A stretch of 64,000 nucleotides of DNA, from positions 1 through 64,000 of the forward strand of contig JAADGF010000002.1 of NCBI GenBank assembly GCA_013152545.1, in the 5' to 3' direction. The notes under the pieces are model-generated. The model did not search any database. It was not told the origin of the DNA and worked only from the letters and a program-made list of their open reading frames with translations. The stretch comes from Gammaproteobacteria bacterium. GTDB taxonomy: Bacteria; Pseudomonadota; Gammaproteobacteria; SZUA-152. Positions 45,482-56,457 of this stretch are shown here, in pieces; position 1 is the first letter of the stretch, and each line of letters opens with the position of its first letter. A program made the translations under genes and the position numbers.

Positions 45482-47764
45482 TCAGCTGACCGTTTCCTGC
45501 TGAATTTCCTGCTGTTCATCGACATCAAATTCAAAAACCAAATTGTCGTCCTTGACAATAACAGTCACAGCACCACCATCGGCCAACTTACCAAACAACA
45601 GCTCCTCGGCCAGCGGCTTTTTAATACTGTCTTTCACAACACGTGCCATGGGTCTAGCCCCCATTTTGCGATCATAACCATGCGTCGCCAACCAGGCGCG
45701 GGCTTCGATAGTCACCTGCAAAGTAACTTTTTTCTCTTCGAGCTGTGCTTCCAATTCACAAATAAACTTATCAACAACATGCGAAATCGTGATTGGATCC
45801 AGGTTCTTAAACTGAATAATTGCATCCAGACGATTACGAAATTCTGGCGTAAAAGTACGTTTAATTACCTCACCGCTATCTGTGCTATGATCCTGCTGCG
45901 AAAAACCGATTGAAGCACGATTCATTTGTTCTGCACCAGCATTAGTGGTCATAACAATAATAACGTTGCGAAAATCTGCTTTACGGCCATTGGTATCCGT
46001 TAAGGTACCGTGATCCATCACTTGTAATAATAAATTAAACACGTCAGGATGAGCTTTTTCAATTTCATCTAACAACAATACTGCATGTGGGTGTTTGTTA
46101 ACTTCCTCCGTCAATAAACCACCCTGATCAAACCCTACGTATCCCGGTGGTGCGCCAATCAAGCGCGACACAGTATGCCGTTCCATGTATTCGGACATAT
46201 CAAAACGAATTAGCTCGATCCCCATAATGGTTGCCAATTGACGTGTCACTTCGGTTTTACCCACACCGGTAGGCCCAGAAAACAAAAATGACCCAATGGG
46301 TTTTTGCTCGTTCCCAAGCCCAGCCCGGGCCATCTTAATGGCGGTAGCCAGTGTTTCAATGGCTTCATCCTGACCATACACCACCAGCTTCAGGTCTCTA
46401 TCTAGGTTACGCAAACCCTCTTTATCAGAAGAAGATACCTGCTTGGGTGGAATACGCGCCATTTTTGCCACGACGGATTCAATGTCCTTGGTACCAACGG
46501 TTTTTTTACGCTTTGAAGGCACAAGTAACTGTTGTGTCGCGCCCGCTTCATCGATGACGTCAATCGCTTTATCAGGCAAATGCCGTTCATTGATATAACG
46601 TTCGGATAACTCTACTGCTGTTCTTAACGCCTGGCGGGTAAATTTAACATCGTGATGCTTCTCAAAGTGCATTTTTAAACCACTGAGAATTTGCACGGCC
46701 TCTTCCACAGTGGGCTCTGGAACATCTATTTTCTGAAAACGGCGCGCTAACGCTCGGTCTTTCTCAAAAATACCGCGATACTCCTGATAAGTAGTGGAAC
46801 CGATACATTTGATATCGCCTGAGGCGAGTACTGGTTTAATCAGATTTGAGGCATCCATGGCCCCTCCTGAAGCAGCACCGGCGCCAATGATGGTATGAAT
46901 TTCATCAATAAACAGAATTGAACCTTCTTCTTTTTTCAATTGTGACAACACCGCTTTGAGTCGTTTTTCGAAGTCACCACGATACTTGGTCCCCGCCAAT
47001 AATGCCCCTAAATCCAACGAGTAAATCACACTATTCGATAATACTTCAGGCACTTCACCATCGACAATTTGTTTTGCCAGGCCTTCAGCGAGGGCTGTTT
47101 TACCCACACCAGCCTCGCCGACAAATAAAGGGTTATTTTTACGACGCCGACACAATATCTGCAAGGTACGCTCAATTTCAGGTTTTCGCCCAATCAGGGG
47201 GTCAATCTTGCCCTGCATAGCCAATTGATTCAGGTTAGTGGCAAAATTCTCTAACGGACTTTTGGACGGCGCTTCGGCCTCAATGTCTTCTTCTGAGTGA
47301 GGAACAATAGCCTCATGCTCACCGGGATCATCAATTTTTGAAATACCATGAGCAATGTAATTAACTACGTCCAATCGTGCAATATGCTGCTTTGATAACA
47401 AATAAACCGCTTGTGATTCCTGCTCACTGAAGATTGCAACCAACACGTTGGCGCCAGTCACTTCTTTATTCCCCGATGATTGCACCTGAAAGACGGCACG
47501 CTGTAAAACTCGTTGAAACCCTAATGTAGGCTCTATTTCCCTTTCATCCCCACTAGGCAATACTGGAGTAGTCTCTTCCAAGAATTCGTCAAGTTCCCGC
47601 TTCAATTGTTCTATGTTCGCACCACAAGCACGTAATGCACTGTTGCTAGTGGGATTACCCACTAACGACAGCAATAAGTGCTCGACCGTCATAAATTCGT
47701 GCCGTCTTTCGCGTGCGTCTTTAAACGCCCCATTTAGAGTCTGTTCTAACTCTTCGCTTAACAT
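45482..47764 (-). CDS. clpA: ATP-dependent Clp protease ATP-binding subunit ClpA
   Basis: A AAA+ unfoldase that feeds substrates to ClpP, directed to N-degron substrates by ClpS. GAGAGG lies 6 nt before ATG 47764 (760 aa; E. coli 758), chosen over the frame start at 47797. The N-domain holds [21 protein letters not shown]1: Walker [14 protein letters not shown] (about 210) and [23 protein letters not shown]2: [13 protein letters not shown] (about 490) and [34 protein letters not shown] closes it. clpS lies upstream by 39 bp in the same transcript. Confidence 0.98.
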   Translation of the reverse strand: MLSEELEQTLNGAFKDARERRHEFMTVEHLLLSLVGNPTSNSALRACGANIEQLKRELDEFLEETTPVLPSGDEREIEPTLGFQRVLQRAVFQVQSSGNKEVTGANVLVAIFSEQESQAVYLLSKQHIARLDVVNYIAHGISKIDDPGEHEAIVPHSEEDIEAEAPSKSPLENFATNLNQLAMQGKIDPLIGRKPEIERTLQILCRRRKNNPLFVGEAGVGKTALAEGLAKQIVDGEVPEVLSNSVIYSLDLGALLAGTKYRGDFEKRLKAVLSQLKKEEGSILFIDEIHTIIGAGAASGGAMDASNLIKPVLASGDIKCIGSTTYQEYRGIFEKDRALARRFQKIDVPEPTVEEAVQILSGLKMHFEKHHDVKFTRQALRTAVELSERYINERHLPDKAIDVIDEAGATQQLLVPSKRKKTVGTKDIESVVAKMARIPPKQVSSSDKEGLRNLDRDLKLVVYGQDEAIETLATAIKMARAGLGNEQKPIGSFLFSGPTGVGKTEVTRQLATIMGIELIRFDMSEYMERHTVSRLIGAPPGYVGFDQGGLLTEEVNKHPHAVLLLDEIEKAHPDVFNLLLQVMDHGTLTDTNGRKADFRNVIIVMTTNAGAEQMNRASIGFSQQDHSTDSGEVIKRTFTPEFRNRLDAIIQFKNLDPITISHVVDKFICELEAQLEEKKVTLQVTIEARAWLATHGYDRKMGARPMARVVKDSIKKPLAEELLFGKLADGGAVTVIVKDDNLVFEFDVDEQQEIQQETVS

Positions 47765-47803
47765 ATTACACCTCTCGCAAGACTTATAAGCTCGCAAGAC
47801 CGC

Positions 47804-48130
47804 TTATACAGATTCCATTGTACACAGTAGTGGATGCTTGTTACTCCTTGAGTATTCGTTAACTTGCGCAACCTTGGTTTCCGCAATTTCCCTTACAAAT
47901 ACTCCGCACAAGCCTTTTCCCTGTGTATGTACATGAAGCATAATCCGCATTGCTTTTGCGCGGTCCATACGGAAAAATTTCTCTAAAACGTGAACGACGA
48001 ACTCCATAGGAGTGAAATCGTCATTTAATAATACCACTTGATACATTGGCGGCCGTTTCAGCCTGGGCCTTGACTCTTGAACGACTAAATCTTCGTCTTG
48101 TTGAGAATTATTCCCTGTATTCATAGACAT
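47804..48130 (-). CDS. clpS: ClpA adaptor protein ClpS
   Basis: Delivers N-degron substrates to ClpA. The conserved core [20 protein letters not shown] (about 28-47) holds the N-degron pocket residues, followed by HVLEKFF and [20 protein letters not shown]. The frame is open to a TTG at 48142; ATG 48130 or 48124 gives the normal length of 106-108 aa. The Shine-Dalgarno sequence GAGAGG is too close to the TTG and too far from the ATGs, so the start is uncertain. It is followed by clpA. Confidence 0.96.
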   Translation of the reverse strand: MSMNTGNNSQQDEDLVVQESRPRLKRPPMYQVVLLNDDFTPMEFVVHVLEKFFRMDRAKAMRIMLHVHTQGKGLCGVFVREIAETKVAQVNEYSRSNKHPLLCTMESV

Positions 48131-48677
48131 AAGCTTAGACAAAACCCTCTCCGTTTTTTTTCACAAACGTTGGCATTTCAAAAATCTCAACCGACACTCT
48201 TATAGTACAACGCTGCTTACATTTTGGCACAACTTTAATAGCTCTCAAATCGATAAACCAAACCTTATAGTACCGACTATTCAACCCAGATTAATCCGTT
48301 AAAACATTATGAATCAGATAGTTATTTTTTCCATCCGAATAATTTTACTCAAACAAACAGATATTTTATTTCTGATTCATATAACAAATAATCGGATATT
48401 ATTTTTTATCGGGTTTTATGATTTTCGTGATGGTTTTCACGAACCCCTGGGGCTGTTCACGTTTCATTCTGATCACTGCTGACGCCGCTTTTTTGCCCGA
48501 GGAAGCAACCCAGAGCAGCCCGTCAGGTTGCGCCTAAAAAATCACCAGACTGTATTAATCATCATTCGTTTGGGTTGCTCGAATCTCTCGCCTTACCCAG
48601 TTGTAACAGACATGATAAACAGGATCTCGCCCCGTCTCACATGCCAGTACAAGCGCTGGGGTTAAACACAATACCGC
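48131..48677. other. Intergenic region icd / clpS
   Basis: Contains the clpS promoter region and the end of icd transcripts. A 7-bp hairpin TTCGTGA/TCACGAA at 48424-48443 lacks a T-tract. The cspD gene often found here in relatives was not seen. No RNA gene was recognised. Confidence 0.4.
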
Positions 48678-49937
48678 TCAGTCCATACGATGAATAACCG
48701 CCTCCGCAAATCCTGAACAAGATAACAACGATGCCCCCTTCATTAGCCGCTCCAAGTCATAGGTTACCGTTTTAGCCTTAATTGCACCTGATAAACCTTT
48801 GATGACTAAATCCGCTGCCGGAGTCCAACCCAAATGCCGTAACATCATTTCAGCCGACAAGATTAAAGAACCCGGATTGACTTTATCCTGTCCAGCATAC
48901 TTGGGTGCAGTACCATGGGTTGCCTCAAACATCGCAATATTATCCGATAAATTCGCTCCAGGTGCGATCCCAATCCCCCCCACCTGCGCAGCCAGCGCAT
49001 CGGAAATATAATCGCCATTTAAATTCAGCGTAGCCACCACGCTATACTCCTCAGGGCGCAGCAGAATTTGCTGTAAAAATGCATCGGCAATAACATCTTT
49101 AATCACAACGGGGTTACCCGAATTAGGATTGGTAAACTGACACCAAGGGCCACCATCGATTTCAGTGGCACCGAATTCGGACTTGGCTAATTCGTATCCG
49201 TAATTCTTAAAGGCACCTTCCGTAAACTTCATGATATTACCTTTATGAACCAAGGTAACCGAGTCTCTATCATTCTCAATGGCATATTCTATCGCTTTGC
49301 GCACTAAGCGATTGGTACCATCACGAGACACAGGTTTGATACCAATCCCCGACGATTCCGGAAAACGAATTTTGCTGACATTCATGTCACGCTGCAAGAA
49401 ACGAATTAGCTTCTCCACTTCTGGAGTACCAGCCGCCCACTCAATACCAGCATATATATCTTCTGAATTTTCCCTGAATATGACCATATCGGTTTTTTCG
49501 GGCGCTTTCAGCGGGCTTGGTGTACCGTCAAAATAACGCACAGGCCGTAAGCAAACATATAAATCCAACGCCTGACGAAGCGCCACGTTTAACGAACGAA
49601 TCCCCCCTCCCACGGGCGTGGTTAACGGCCCTTTGATAGAGACAATATACGCTCGCACCGCCTCCAGTGTTTCAGCTGGTAGCCAACTGTCACCACCATA
49701 GACCTTAACTGCTTTTTCTCCCGCATAGACTTCCATCCAGGCAATACTGCGTTTACCGTTAAATGCTCTTTTAACCGCAGCATCCACCACGTTACGCATT
49801 GCAGGCGTTACATCAACACCAATACCATCGCCTTCTATGTACGGTATTATTGGCCTATCCGGAACATTGAGAGAATGATCGGCATTCATCTGAATTTTAT
49901 TTCCATCACTGGGGATTAGAATTTTATTGAAGGCCAT
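48678..49937 (-). CDS. icd: NADP-dependent isocitrate dehydrogenase
   Basis: Oxidatively decarboxylates isocitrate to 2-oxoglutarate in the TCA cycle. ATG 49937 gives 419 aa (E. coli 416); a GTG four codons upstream is less likely. Landmarks: [20 protein letters not shown], substrate-binding [15 protein letters not shown] with the regulatory Ser in SLNVALRQ-type segment ([20 protein letters not shown]), and [20 protein letters not shown] (metal Asp). [17 protein letters not shown] is the NADP loop with the Lys and Tyr typical of NADP use. The regulatory Ser (near 117) suggests AceK control as in E. coli, though aceK is not in the window. Confidence 0.97.
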   Translation of the reverse strand: MAFNKILIPSDGNKIQMNADHSLNVPDRPIIPYIEGDGIGVDVTPAMRNVVDAAVKRAFNGKRSIAWMEVYAGEKAVKVYGGDSWLPAETLEAVRAYIVSIKGPLTTPVGGGIRSLNVALRQALDLYVCLRPVRYFDGTPSPLKAPEKTDMVIFRENSEDIYAGIEWAAGTPEVEKLIRFLQRDMNVSKIRFPESSGIGIKPVSRDGTNRLVRKAIEYAIENDRDSVTLVHKGNIMKFTEGAFKNYGYELAKSEFGATEIDGGPWCQFTNPNSGNPVVIKDVIADAFLQQILLRPEEYSVVATLNLNGDYISDALAAQVGGIGIAPGANLSDNIAMFEATHGTAPKYAGQDKVNPGSLILSAEMMLRHLGWTPAADLVIKGLSGAIKAKTVTYDLERLMKGASLLSCSGFAEAVIHRMD

Positions 49938-50347
49938 AAAAAAGTCCACTTATGTTATTAAAAATTATTAAAAAGTAAAATTAGGCTAAGCAGTTACAAA
50001 TCATAAATGGTTTTGAAAGTAACATTAGCGCTATATTAACATTACCGTTATCACTTAGCATTTACTGTCAATTAACCGACAATGCCCTACGCCATATTTT
50101 TCTTACTGAGCAGGCACTGAAACACAACAAAAAAATCGATAAAATAACGTATTCCCATGATATTTAGAATATTGACATCCTTGTACACCCGCTTTCATTC
50201 CAAGTGACGTAAAACCTAAGGGTCTGTAAAGAAATAACGTGAACATCGAAGCCACCTCAAAACACCACGGGTATAATAAACCGTATTTCGCTTCGGGATT
50301 GACAAATTAAGCGTATAAAAAAACAACTAACGCAATCACAAAGCACT
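49938..50347. other. Intergenic region with R2 copy
   Basis: Positions 50217-50262 carry an inverted R2 end: TAAGGGTCTGTAAAGAAATA. The rest is AT-rich DNA upstream of icd and downstream of gspN. Confidence 0.45.
50217..50262 (-). repeat. Dispersed repeat R2, right end
   Basis: The reverse complement ends TTATTTCTTTACAGACCCTTA, as at 20090-20104 and 1612-1631. Confidence 0.55.
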
Positions 50348-51133
50348 TCATAGAAGCCCAAACGCCGATAAGTTGCCAGACTGAGATACTTTAACTTTTC
50401 CTTCCGGGCCAGGCCTGCCCATAGTCCGCAGGGCATTCGTAAGGTTGGGCTGATTGCCCCGCACAGCAAACGCACCATTAAACTGGTAACTGTTATCCCG
50501 ATTTAACTGAAGAATACCATCAGCGATTAATGGCCCACCCTGGTCAGCTAACACCCCCTTAATACCATCCTCAGAAGGCTCTAATGTTACTTGCAAATCC
50601 CCAAGGCTTAATTTCGTTAACAATGTCATTTCCGCACTATGCCACGCCAAATCCCCTTTAGCTGACACAATGGTATTATTATCAATTTTCACCGAGGATA
50701 ATTGTACATCCAGATCTCCAGCGGGGCGCAATGCAGAAACACTCAATAGATTAGCGACTTCGCTGACTGGCAACCAAGCTTCAACGTTACTAAAATAGCT
50801 ACCACCAAAAAAACTATGGCCAACAATCCCCTTTGCATAACCATCCTGCACCTTAAGTTCAACATTCAACTCCAGAATCCCTAACAACAAAGTGTAAACA
50901 TTGACATCCCATGTAATAGCCTCTAGGCGTTGCCCTTTCACCAAAGCCTTGCCCGCTTTACCTGACCAAATACTACCCTCCACGTCACCAAGCACAATCG
51001 GAACGTTAACACCCAGTATTTTTTTCCAGTAAGAATAAGCCACATTCGCTGGCAAGGTTGCCACCAAAAAAACCACAAATGCAACAATACCGATCAGACT
51101 AAGCTTAAGTCCTGATTTAACTCCTGGTGACAT
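50348..51133 (-). CDS. gspN: Type II secretion protein GspN
   Basis: An inner-membrane-anchored periplasmic protein of the type II secretion system. One N-terminal helix lies at about 10-32 (LSLIGIVAFVVFLVATLPAN). The beta-rich periplasmic domain contains GDVEGSIWSGKAG, LEAITWDVNVYTLLLG, and GPEGKVKVSQSG near the end, as in other GspN. Length 261 aa is usual. Unlike the tightly packed genes before it, it begins 479 bp after gspM, so it may have its own promoter or be loosely coupled. Confidence 0.88.
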   Translation of the reverse strand: MSPGVKSGLKLSLIGIVAFVVFLVATLPANVAYSYWKKILGVNVPIVLGDVEGSIWSGKAGKALVKGQRLEAITWDVNVYTLLLGILELNVELKVQDGYAKGIVGHSFFGGSYFSNVEAWLPVSEVANLLSVSALRPAGDLDVQLSSVKIDNNTIVSAKGDLAWHSAEMTLLTKLSLGDLQVTLEPSEDGIKGVLADQGGPLIADGILQLNRDNSYQFNGAFAVRGNQPNLTNALRTMGRPGPEGKVKVSQSGNLSAFGLL

Positions 51134-51612
51134 TATTTCTATAAACCCCTGTTTCTATAAACCCTTATTGCACACCCTCTTTATTTCATGATGGCATTGC
51201 AATTCGTTACAAATAGTTCCGCAATTACGCCTCATGTCGCCGTTCTCATAAACGTTTACGATTACTACCATGAAATAAATCGAAGACACTCTTACTTTAC
51301 ACCGAAACCTAACGTGCAAATACTCTGCTTTAAACCTTATTTATACTAAAAAATTGCGCAACATCATTACGCTTAACAGGCGCTCTATCCCCCTAACACA
51401 TCCGATAAACCACAACGAAAGCGACGCGACGATCAACAGCAGGCATTTTAAGCGTCTGTTGACGTTTCATTTTCATCGCGACTGGGGCCAATTTTTTGCC
51501 CCACAAGACGAAAAAATAATGAAGACGAAACCAATAGACCCTAAGTACGGCATCAAAAATGTCGTATTTTTGGTGATAAGACATTCATAACCGACTCAAT
51601 TAATGTGCTAAG
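51134..51612. other. Non-coding gap inside the gsp operon, between gspM and gspN
   Basis: A 479-bp gap where gspM and gspN normally adjoin. It holds a small hairpin CAAAAAT-GTCGT-ATTTTTG (51554-51572) and CG-rich DNA near 51420-51480. Short ORFs on both strands are not convincing. It may be a decayed insertion. Confidence 0.5.
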
Positions 51613-52110
51613 TCAAACAGAAGAACCTCGAAACACTAATCGGGCATTAACCCGCCCTGCTTCCGACTGTTTTTCGATAACAGTGGTGACAACACGAATA
51701 CCTTGCTGGCGCTGTAGCTTTTCTAACCAGGCAAGCATATCGTTAAACGACGCATTTTCCAACCACACCTGCGCCTTGGATTCTCCATCCGGCTTCACTC
51801 GCTTTACTGCGCTACCCAACTTACCATTCTTCGCGGTGCGATCAATAATACCTAATAACGACTGACCTTGTATTTTTTTCGAGGGATTCATTCTCAGCGC
51901 ACTTTGGCGTAATTGTTTTACCTCACGCGCCGTATCCTCCATCCAAGCAATTAGTACTTGTTGTTGTTGCGTGCTATTTTTCAAGCGCTCCAACTTTGTC
52001 ACCATAGGATCCCAAACAGCCAGATACACAATCATTATTGTCACAATGGCCGCTGCGGCAACCAGCAGCTTGCGCTCCCTGGGTTCCAAACCATTAAACC
52101 ATTCTTTCAT
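51613..52110 (-). CDS. gspM: Type II secretion protein GspM
   Basis: Inner-membrane assembly-platform protein that pairs with GspL. MKEWFNGLEPRERKLLVAAA is the typical start: a short cytoplasmic segment with L.PRER, then one membrane helix (about 16-34, VAAAAIVTIMIVYLAVWDPM). A ferredoxin-like periplasmic domain follows (FNDMLAWLEKLQRQQGIRV). It overlaps gspL by 4 nt (ATGA). Length 165 aa is normal. Confidence 0.93.
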   Translation of the reverse strand: MKEWFNGLEPRERKLLVAAAAIVTIMIVYLAVWDPMVTKLERLKNSTQQQQVLIAWMEDTAREVKQLRQSALRMNPSKKIQGQSLLGIIDRTAKNGKLGSAVKRVKPDGESKAQVWLENASFNDMLAWLEKLQRQQGIRVVTTVIEKQSEAGRVNARLVFRGSSV

Positions 52111-53585
52111 TTTTTAGCATCCGGTTTTGCATTGGTTTTTCCTGATGCATCCAGCTTAGCATCAGCACTAATTCGCATACGGCTTTCCACTTTACCTTCG
52201 CGTGATGAAGCAGACTGTATATCCACAATTAAATCGGCTTCATTCAATAATCGAAGCTTGAATTCGTCCAATGCCTGCAAATCAGAAATTTCAAAATCCA
52301 AATCCAGCGTTTCAGCTTTATAACGTAGGGTGCGAATTTTCAGTGTTTCCGTATCACTCAATACATCCCCTGCCTTGGACAATAAGATGAACATATCAGT
52401 GGATTGATTGGTTTGCTCGCGTAACTGAGCGAGCCCTCTTTCCATCTGTAATTTAGGGTCAACGATATTTTTGGAGTCGGGAAACGCATCACGATAAATC
52501 TGCTCTATCTGGGTACGTAACATTTGATCTTTTTTTGACAATTGTTGATAATCTGCAAACACCAATCCCGCTTGCAACACTATCCAGGTCAAACCAATAG
52601 CAACCGCAGGCCGCCAGGGACGAAACAATTTTTCAAGTCGTTCACGGCGGCTGTAATCACCCTGCAATAAATTCAGGCATTGCGTATCATTAAATTGTTG
52701 TGCAATATAAATTAAATAGGATTGATCGTTATGATCAATTGCAACATCAATACCCATGGGCGGGCACAATGATTCTAACTGAGAAATGGCTGTGGTGAGT
52801 TCATCGTGTTCGCGTTCAATGTCACTAATACTTTTTCGGTTTTTTTGAGGTGCATCACTACTGCCGCGCGCATCTTCACCAACCGCCTCATCCACGACGG
52901 CTATTGAGGATGCTTTTACCGTAACGTCCTCCGCAAGAGCCGGATCAATACTGCGCGATTCATCACACAGTACCACATGCAGCTTCTTCGGCCGAAGCTC
53001 CTCCGCTAACGACTCCAAACTAGCGCGCAGCAATGGCACCACGTTGGCTACATCCAACGCCATGCCTGCCTGGGGGTTATTACGCAATATCGCTTTTGCA
53101 CCAGATTCCTTACTGGCCCTCTTGACTAATAATGTCCAGACGTTTTCTTCATAGGGCACACCAAAAACCTCAGTCGAAACCACGTCGGGCTGAATCCCAG
53201 CATCATTTAGCCCCTGCAACCATTTTTCAATAATATTGCGTTCAACTATAGCGCAACTGATCTGATCGACTTTATCCCTTTCACCAACGGCAAAATGCAA
53301 GTCGTCGACATCACTGGCGAGCTGTTCCTCCAGCGCAAAAGGGATCGCCTTGAGTAATTTCTGGCGATTCATGTTAGGTAATTCCACCTGGGTTAGTAGC
53401 ACCTCCACACCAGATACAAAAACAACAACACGACAACCGTAAGCGTGATTAGACGCTGTTTTTAAATCACCATGAAACAATGGGCTCAACGCATTATCCG
53501 GTTCTTTAACCACCCAATGAACATCTTCCGGCATATCGCCAGACAGAGTTGCGTCCCCTAAATGTATAAATATCTGCCGCTTCAC
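52107..53585 (-). CDS. gspL: Type II secretion protein GspL
   Basis: Links the cytoplasmic ATPase GspE to the assembly platform. The start is GTG 53585 with AGAGG 7 nt upstream. The actin-like cytoplasmic domain covers about 1-320. A charged stretch at about 215-265 (KASSIAVVDEAVGEDARGSS, QKNRKSISDIEREHDELTT) is longer than usual. The membrane helix is at about 338-357 (AVAIGLTWIVLQAGLVFADY). The periplasmic domain ends with a Lys/Asp/Ala-rich tail (DASGKTNAKPDAKK). At 492 aa it is longer than typical GspL (about 380-420). Confidence 0.93.
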   Translation of the reverse strand: MKRQIFIHLGDATLSGDMPEDVHWVVKEPDNALSPLFHGDLKTASNHAYGCRVVVFVSGVEVLLTQVELPNMNRQKLLKAIPFALEEQLASDVDDLHFAVGERDKVDQISCAIVERNIIEKWLQGLNDAGIQPDVVSTEVFGVPYEENVWTLLVKRASKESGAKAILRNNPQAGMALDVANVVPLLRASLESLAEELRPKKLHVVLCDESRSIDPALAEDVTVKASSIAVVDEAVGEDARGSSDAPQKNRKSISDIEREHDELTTAISQLESLCPPMGIDVAIDHNDQSYLIYIAQQFNDTQCLNLLQGDYSRRERLEKLFRPWRPAVAIGLTWIVLQAGLVFADYQQLSKKDQMLRTQIEQIYRDAFPDSKNIVDPKLQMERGLAQLREQTNQSTDMFILLSKAGDVLSDTETLKIRTLRYKAETLDLDFEISDLQALDEFKLRLLNEADLIVDIQSASSREGKVESRMRISADAKLDASGKTNAKPDAKK

Positions 53586-53612
53586 TAAAAACCTCTATTT
53601 AATGCAGGTGCT

Positions 53613-54671
53613 TTAATTGACACCAATACTGCGTCGTAAGGTACTTATTTTCTTTTCATCTCTTTTCAATAAACTAATTAAAGTCAATTGCATGCGCCCG
53701 ATCTGTACAATTGAAGTCACTTCAAAATATTGACTACCAACACTTAATTTAATTTTTTTTAAAGCCGCATCAATCTTATTTCTCTCTTCCGCCGTTTTGC
53801 TGTTAAAATCAATTTCATCTTTTAAATCATCAAGAAATTTATCAACTGTTTTATACGGCGCTTCGTCTTTGGATTCACTTCGCACTTCCATGAGATTACT
53901 AACCACAGCAGCATCAACCAGATTATGAAGACTTTGCAATACTTCAGGAAATGCCGTATTGACGTTAATCGCGACATCCGCCGCCGGAATAGCATTCACC
54001 AACGGCGGACTATCCCCGGTGCTGACCACTAAGCAATTGTATTCTTCGGCGATTATACCCGATAGCGACCTCAATTCACTGATACTGGCAACACGATGAT
54101 TTGCAGTCCGGTAAGGCAATTCATGACTTAAATACGCCGGGTCCTCCGCGCCGCCCACGCTAGGTGTCTCATTCTTATCCAACCAATCAAGCAACACAGA
54201 GGCCAGATCCGGATTAAATGATTCCTGCTCACCGCATTTACCGCCACTAACAACATCATTAAAAAATCGCTGAAATGCGTTAACGTAAACCTCGCTCTTT
54301 TTACCCTTATCATCAATTAAATTATTGACTGGAAAACGGGCTGTGGCATCACGAATATAACCGACAATACTGCCACCATCGACAGGAACGACAAGAGGCT
54401 CCTCCGGTAATTCACCATAATGATCCACTTTTTTGTCCGGATCTTTTAATAATAACTGCCCTGCCCATGCTTCGGCACCCAGAGCATACATGTATGCCTG
54501 ATCATAATGCAGTAAATTTTCAGTACGGCGAATATCCAGAACCTGACGCTCTGCCATAGCGATCGCCGCAATGGTGACCAGCGAAAAAATAAATAATGCG
54601 GTAACTAATGCAATACCCTGCTGCCTGACCGGTAATGGCAACCAACCTTTATGTGAGAAGCGCGAGATCAT
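53613..54671 (-). CDS. gspK: Type II secretion minor pseudopilin GspK
   Basis: A large minor pseudopilin that caps the pseudopilus tip. The leader RQQG precedes IALVTALFIFSLVTIAAIAM (N-terminal helix); the usual Glu5 is absent, as is normal for GspK. The inserted alpha-domain contains LDWLDKNETPSVGGAEDPAY and TANHRVASISELRSLSGI, followed by NVNTAFPEVLQSL. Length 352 aa. It lies between gspJ and gspL with gaps of 46 and 27 bp. Confidence 0.93.
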   Translation of the reverse strand: MISRFSHKGWLPLPVRQQGIALVTALFIFSLVTIAAIAMAERQVLDIRRTENLLHYDQAYMYALGAEAWAGQLLLKDPDKKVDHYGELPEEPLVVPVDGGSIVGYIRDATARFPVNNLIDDKGKKSEVYVNAFQRFFNDVVSGGKCGEQESFNPDLASVLLDWLDKNETPSVGGAEDPAYLSHELPYRTANHRVASISELRSLSGIIAEEYNCLVVSTGDSPPLVNAIPAADVAINVNTAFPEVLQSLHNLVDAAVVSNLMEVRSESKDEAPYKTVDKFLDDLKDEIDFNSKTAEERNKIDAALKKIKLSVGSQYFEVTSIVQIGRMQLTLISLLKRDEKKISTLRRSIGVN

Positions 54672-54717
54672 TGGCCCATTAACATAGTGGGCTCAATGTC
54701 ATCCTTCAAGCTGTCCA

Positions 54718-55347
54718 TTATGACACCACCCGAAACAAGCGCTTTAATTTACCGTATTGTTTGGTATCCAATGTAACCTCAACAGCACGCGGCAATACCA
54801 CCGTAGCGGCGTTGTTTCCCAGCGGCTCATCAGGCCAACTGGTATGCCAGTCATCACCCGCACCTAAATATCGAATTTCGAGTGACTTAACACCATCTAA
54901 TAAAATATTTTCGTAAGCCTTACTATCATCAGCCCGGTCCAACACCCCCCAATAAGCACGCACCAGTTGTTCTTCACGCACAGCATACGCAACACGTTGT
55001 AAATGACTGCGCGCCTGGTTGGCAGGGTTACGCCAACCACCGCGAGTCAATTCGATAAGGTAACCCTCAAAATCGTTTCCAATCACTGGAAGTATAGGCT
55101 CTCCATATTCATTTCGAACCCCACGATCGACTATCTGTTCAATATCCCGTGCCAACCACGTCATCGCAGCCTGCACTTTCTGTAATTGTTGCGCATGTGC
55201 ATCCGTCTGTTGGCGAGCTAATAACACATTATTTAAACCACTGTAGGCCATGGCAGACATAATCGCAAATATGCCAATCGCCACAACAAGCTCTAATAAC
55301 GTAAAGCCTGCGGACAGCCTGTGTGGTGGTTTGCTGTTAACCTTCAT
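54718..55347 (-). CDS. gspJ: Type II secretion minor pseudopilin GspJ
   Basis: Prepilin-like protein; leader ending SAG, then FTLLELVVAIGIFAIMSAMA with Glu5. The globular part has VQAAMTWLARDIEQIVDR and RVAYAVREEQLVRAYWGVLD, the typical GspJ region. ATG 55347 overlaps the gspI stop by ATGA. Length 209 aa. It forms the tip complex with GspI and GspK. Confidence 0.94.
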   Translation of the reverse strand: MKVNSKPPHRLSAGFTLLELVVAIGIFAIMSAMAYSGLNNVLLARQQTDAHAQQLQKVQAAMTWLARDIEQIVDRGVRNEYGEPILPVIGNDFEGYLIELTRGGWRNPANQARSHLQRVAYAVREEQLVRAYWGVLDRADDSKAYENILLDGVKSLEIRYLGAGDDWHTSWPDEPLGNNAATVVLPRAVEVTLDTKQYGKLKRLFRVVS

Positions 55348-55823
55348 GAGGGTTTGGCGACAAACCCCACTAACGTCGTTAACGGGAATTCATCATCTTC
55401 ATTGCTTCTTATACGTATATAAACACGACGAACACTATCATCTTCTGTCTTTTCCACTTTCATCGTCCAATACCACTCATGCTCAGCCATCAACTCCGTT
55501 CCGGTGGTTGTACGCGTAGCCGGCCACTCCTTGTTGTTGATGTGCAGTTCCGCCATTTTATTCATCGCCACCCAATGCGCAAAAGTACGTTCTTTAAGTC
55601 CCGCCGCATTTCTGGCGTTGGTGGTCACAGTGGTCATCACTGCGGCCATACAAACCGCAATAATACCCAACGCAACAATAACCTCAATTAAAGTAAAGCC
55701 GTTATTACGAAATTTTTTATGACGGCACCTTTTATTATAGTGGCACCCTTTATGAAAAAAATGGCTGGCACGACGATGCTGATGATTGTCCGAAAGCCCG
55801 GTTAATTGATGAAAATCAGCCAC
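55344..55823 (-). CDS. gspI: Type II secretion minor pseudopilin GspI
   Basis: The prepilin motif NNG|FTLIEVIVALGIIAVCMAAV is clear, with Glu5. No ATG/GTG/TTG lies between the gspH stop and this motif. The best start is GTG 55823, which overlaps the gspH end by 8 nt and has GAGG 9 nt upstream. It yields 159 aa with a 40-residue, His/Arg-rich leader, unusually long for GspI. MNKMAELHINNKEWP and YWTMKVEKTEDDSVRRVYI match the GspI domain. Confidence 0.9.
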   Translation of the reverse strand: MADFHQLTGLSDNHQHRRASHFFHKGCHYNKRCRHKKFRNNGFTLIEVIVALGIIAVCMAAVMTTVTTNARNAAGLKERTFAHWVAMNKMAELHINNKEWPATRTTTGTELMAEHEWYWTMKVEKTEDDSVRRVYIRIRSNEDDEFPLTTLVGFVAKPS

Positions 55824-56337
55824 CAAAATCGACCTCATTCGCATCAGGACGTAAGTAAGCGAGCTGTCCCGTGATCTGACCAGTAACAGTATATGGCAAC
55901 TCGCTTTCACCACTAAGCGTTAATTTAAAAGGTGTCACCTCACCGCTGGACAACAAATAAATCTGGGCAGGTTTTTCCGCGTCATCTAAGTCCGCTTTAT
56001 TTTCGTAAACCATTAACGACACATTCAAATCAGGCGGAAATTCCCGGTCACGAAATAATTGATCATCTGCAATAGGTTCCCATTTTGCCCCTGTGAGCCG
56101 CGCAAAACGATAACCTTTATTTGTGAGCAGCAATGAATATTCTTGTGAAAGTAATACCGCTTCATCCCTGGCCAACTGCATTAAATGATGTATCCGTTTA
56201 GCCTCATCTTCAATGTAACGATCACTGTGCTGACTTATCGATAAGCCACCAAAAGTCACAATGATCCCTATAATGAACACGACCACCATCACTTCAAAGA
56301 GCGTGAAGCCCTGAAGTCGGTGCTTACCAACAAGCAT
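55816..56337 (-). CDS. gspH: Type II secretion minor pseudopilin GspH
   Basis: Prepilin motif LQG|FTLFEVMVVVFIIGIIVTFG with Glu5. The frame stays open to 56445. ATG 56337 is preferred because it gives a normal short leader (MLVGKHRLQG) and 173 aa. AKRIHHLMQLARDEAVLLSQEY and FLPPDLNV-like EFPPDLNVSLMV match GspH. The ribosome-binding site is weak. GspH lies between gspG and gspI as usual. Confidence 0.9.
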   Translation of the reverse strand: MLVGKHRLQGFTLFEVMVVVFIIGIIVTFGGLSISQHSDRYIEDEAKRIHHLMQLARDEAVLLSQEYSLLLTNKGYRFARLTGAKWEPIADDQLFRDREFPPDLNVSLMVYENKADLDDAEKPAQIYLLSSGEVTPFKLTLSGESELPYTVTGQITGQLAYLRPDANEVDFGG

Positions 56338-56457
56338 ACATCGATTCGGTATCACTGCATCAACCTTACAAACGTCCAGACAAACTTGCCTACATAACAT
56401 AACCCACTGGGCCGCTCTGATGACAGCAGGCATTGGCATTAACAAAACGAAAGGGGA

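Noticed and set aside
48424-48443. Hairpin TTCGTGA/TCACGAA downstream of icd as terminator
   Set aside because: No T-tract follows on either strand.
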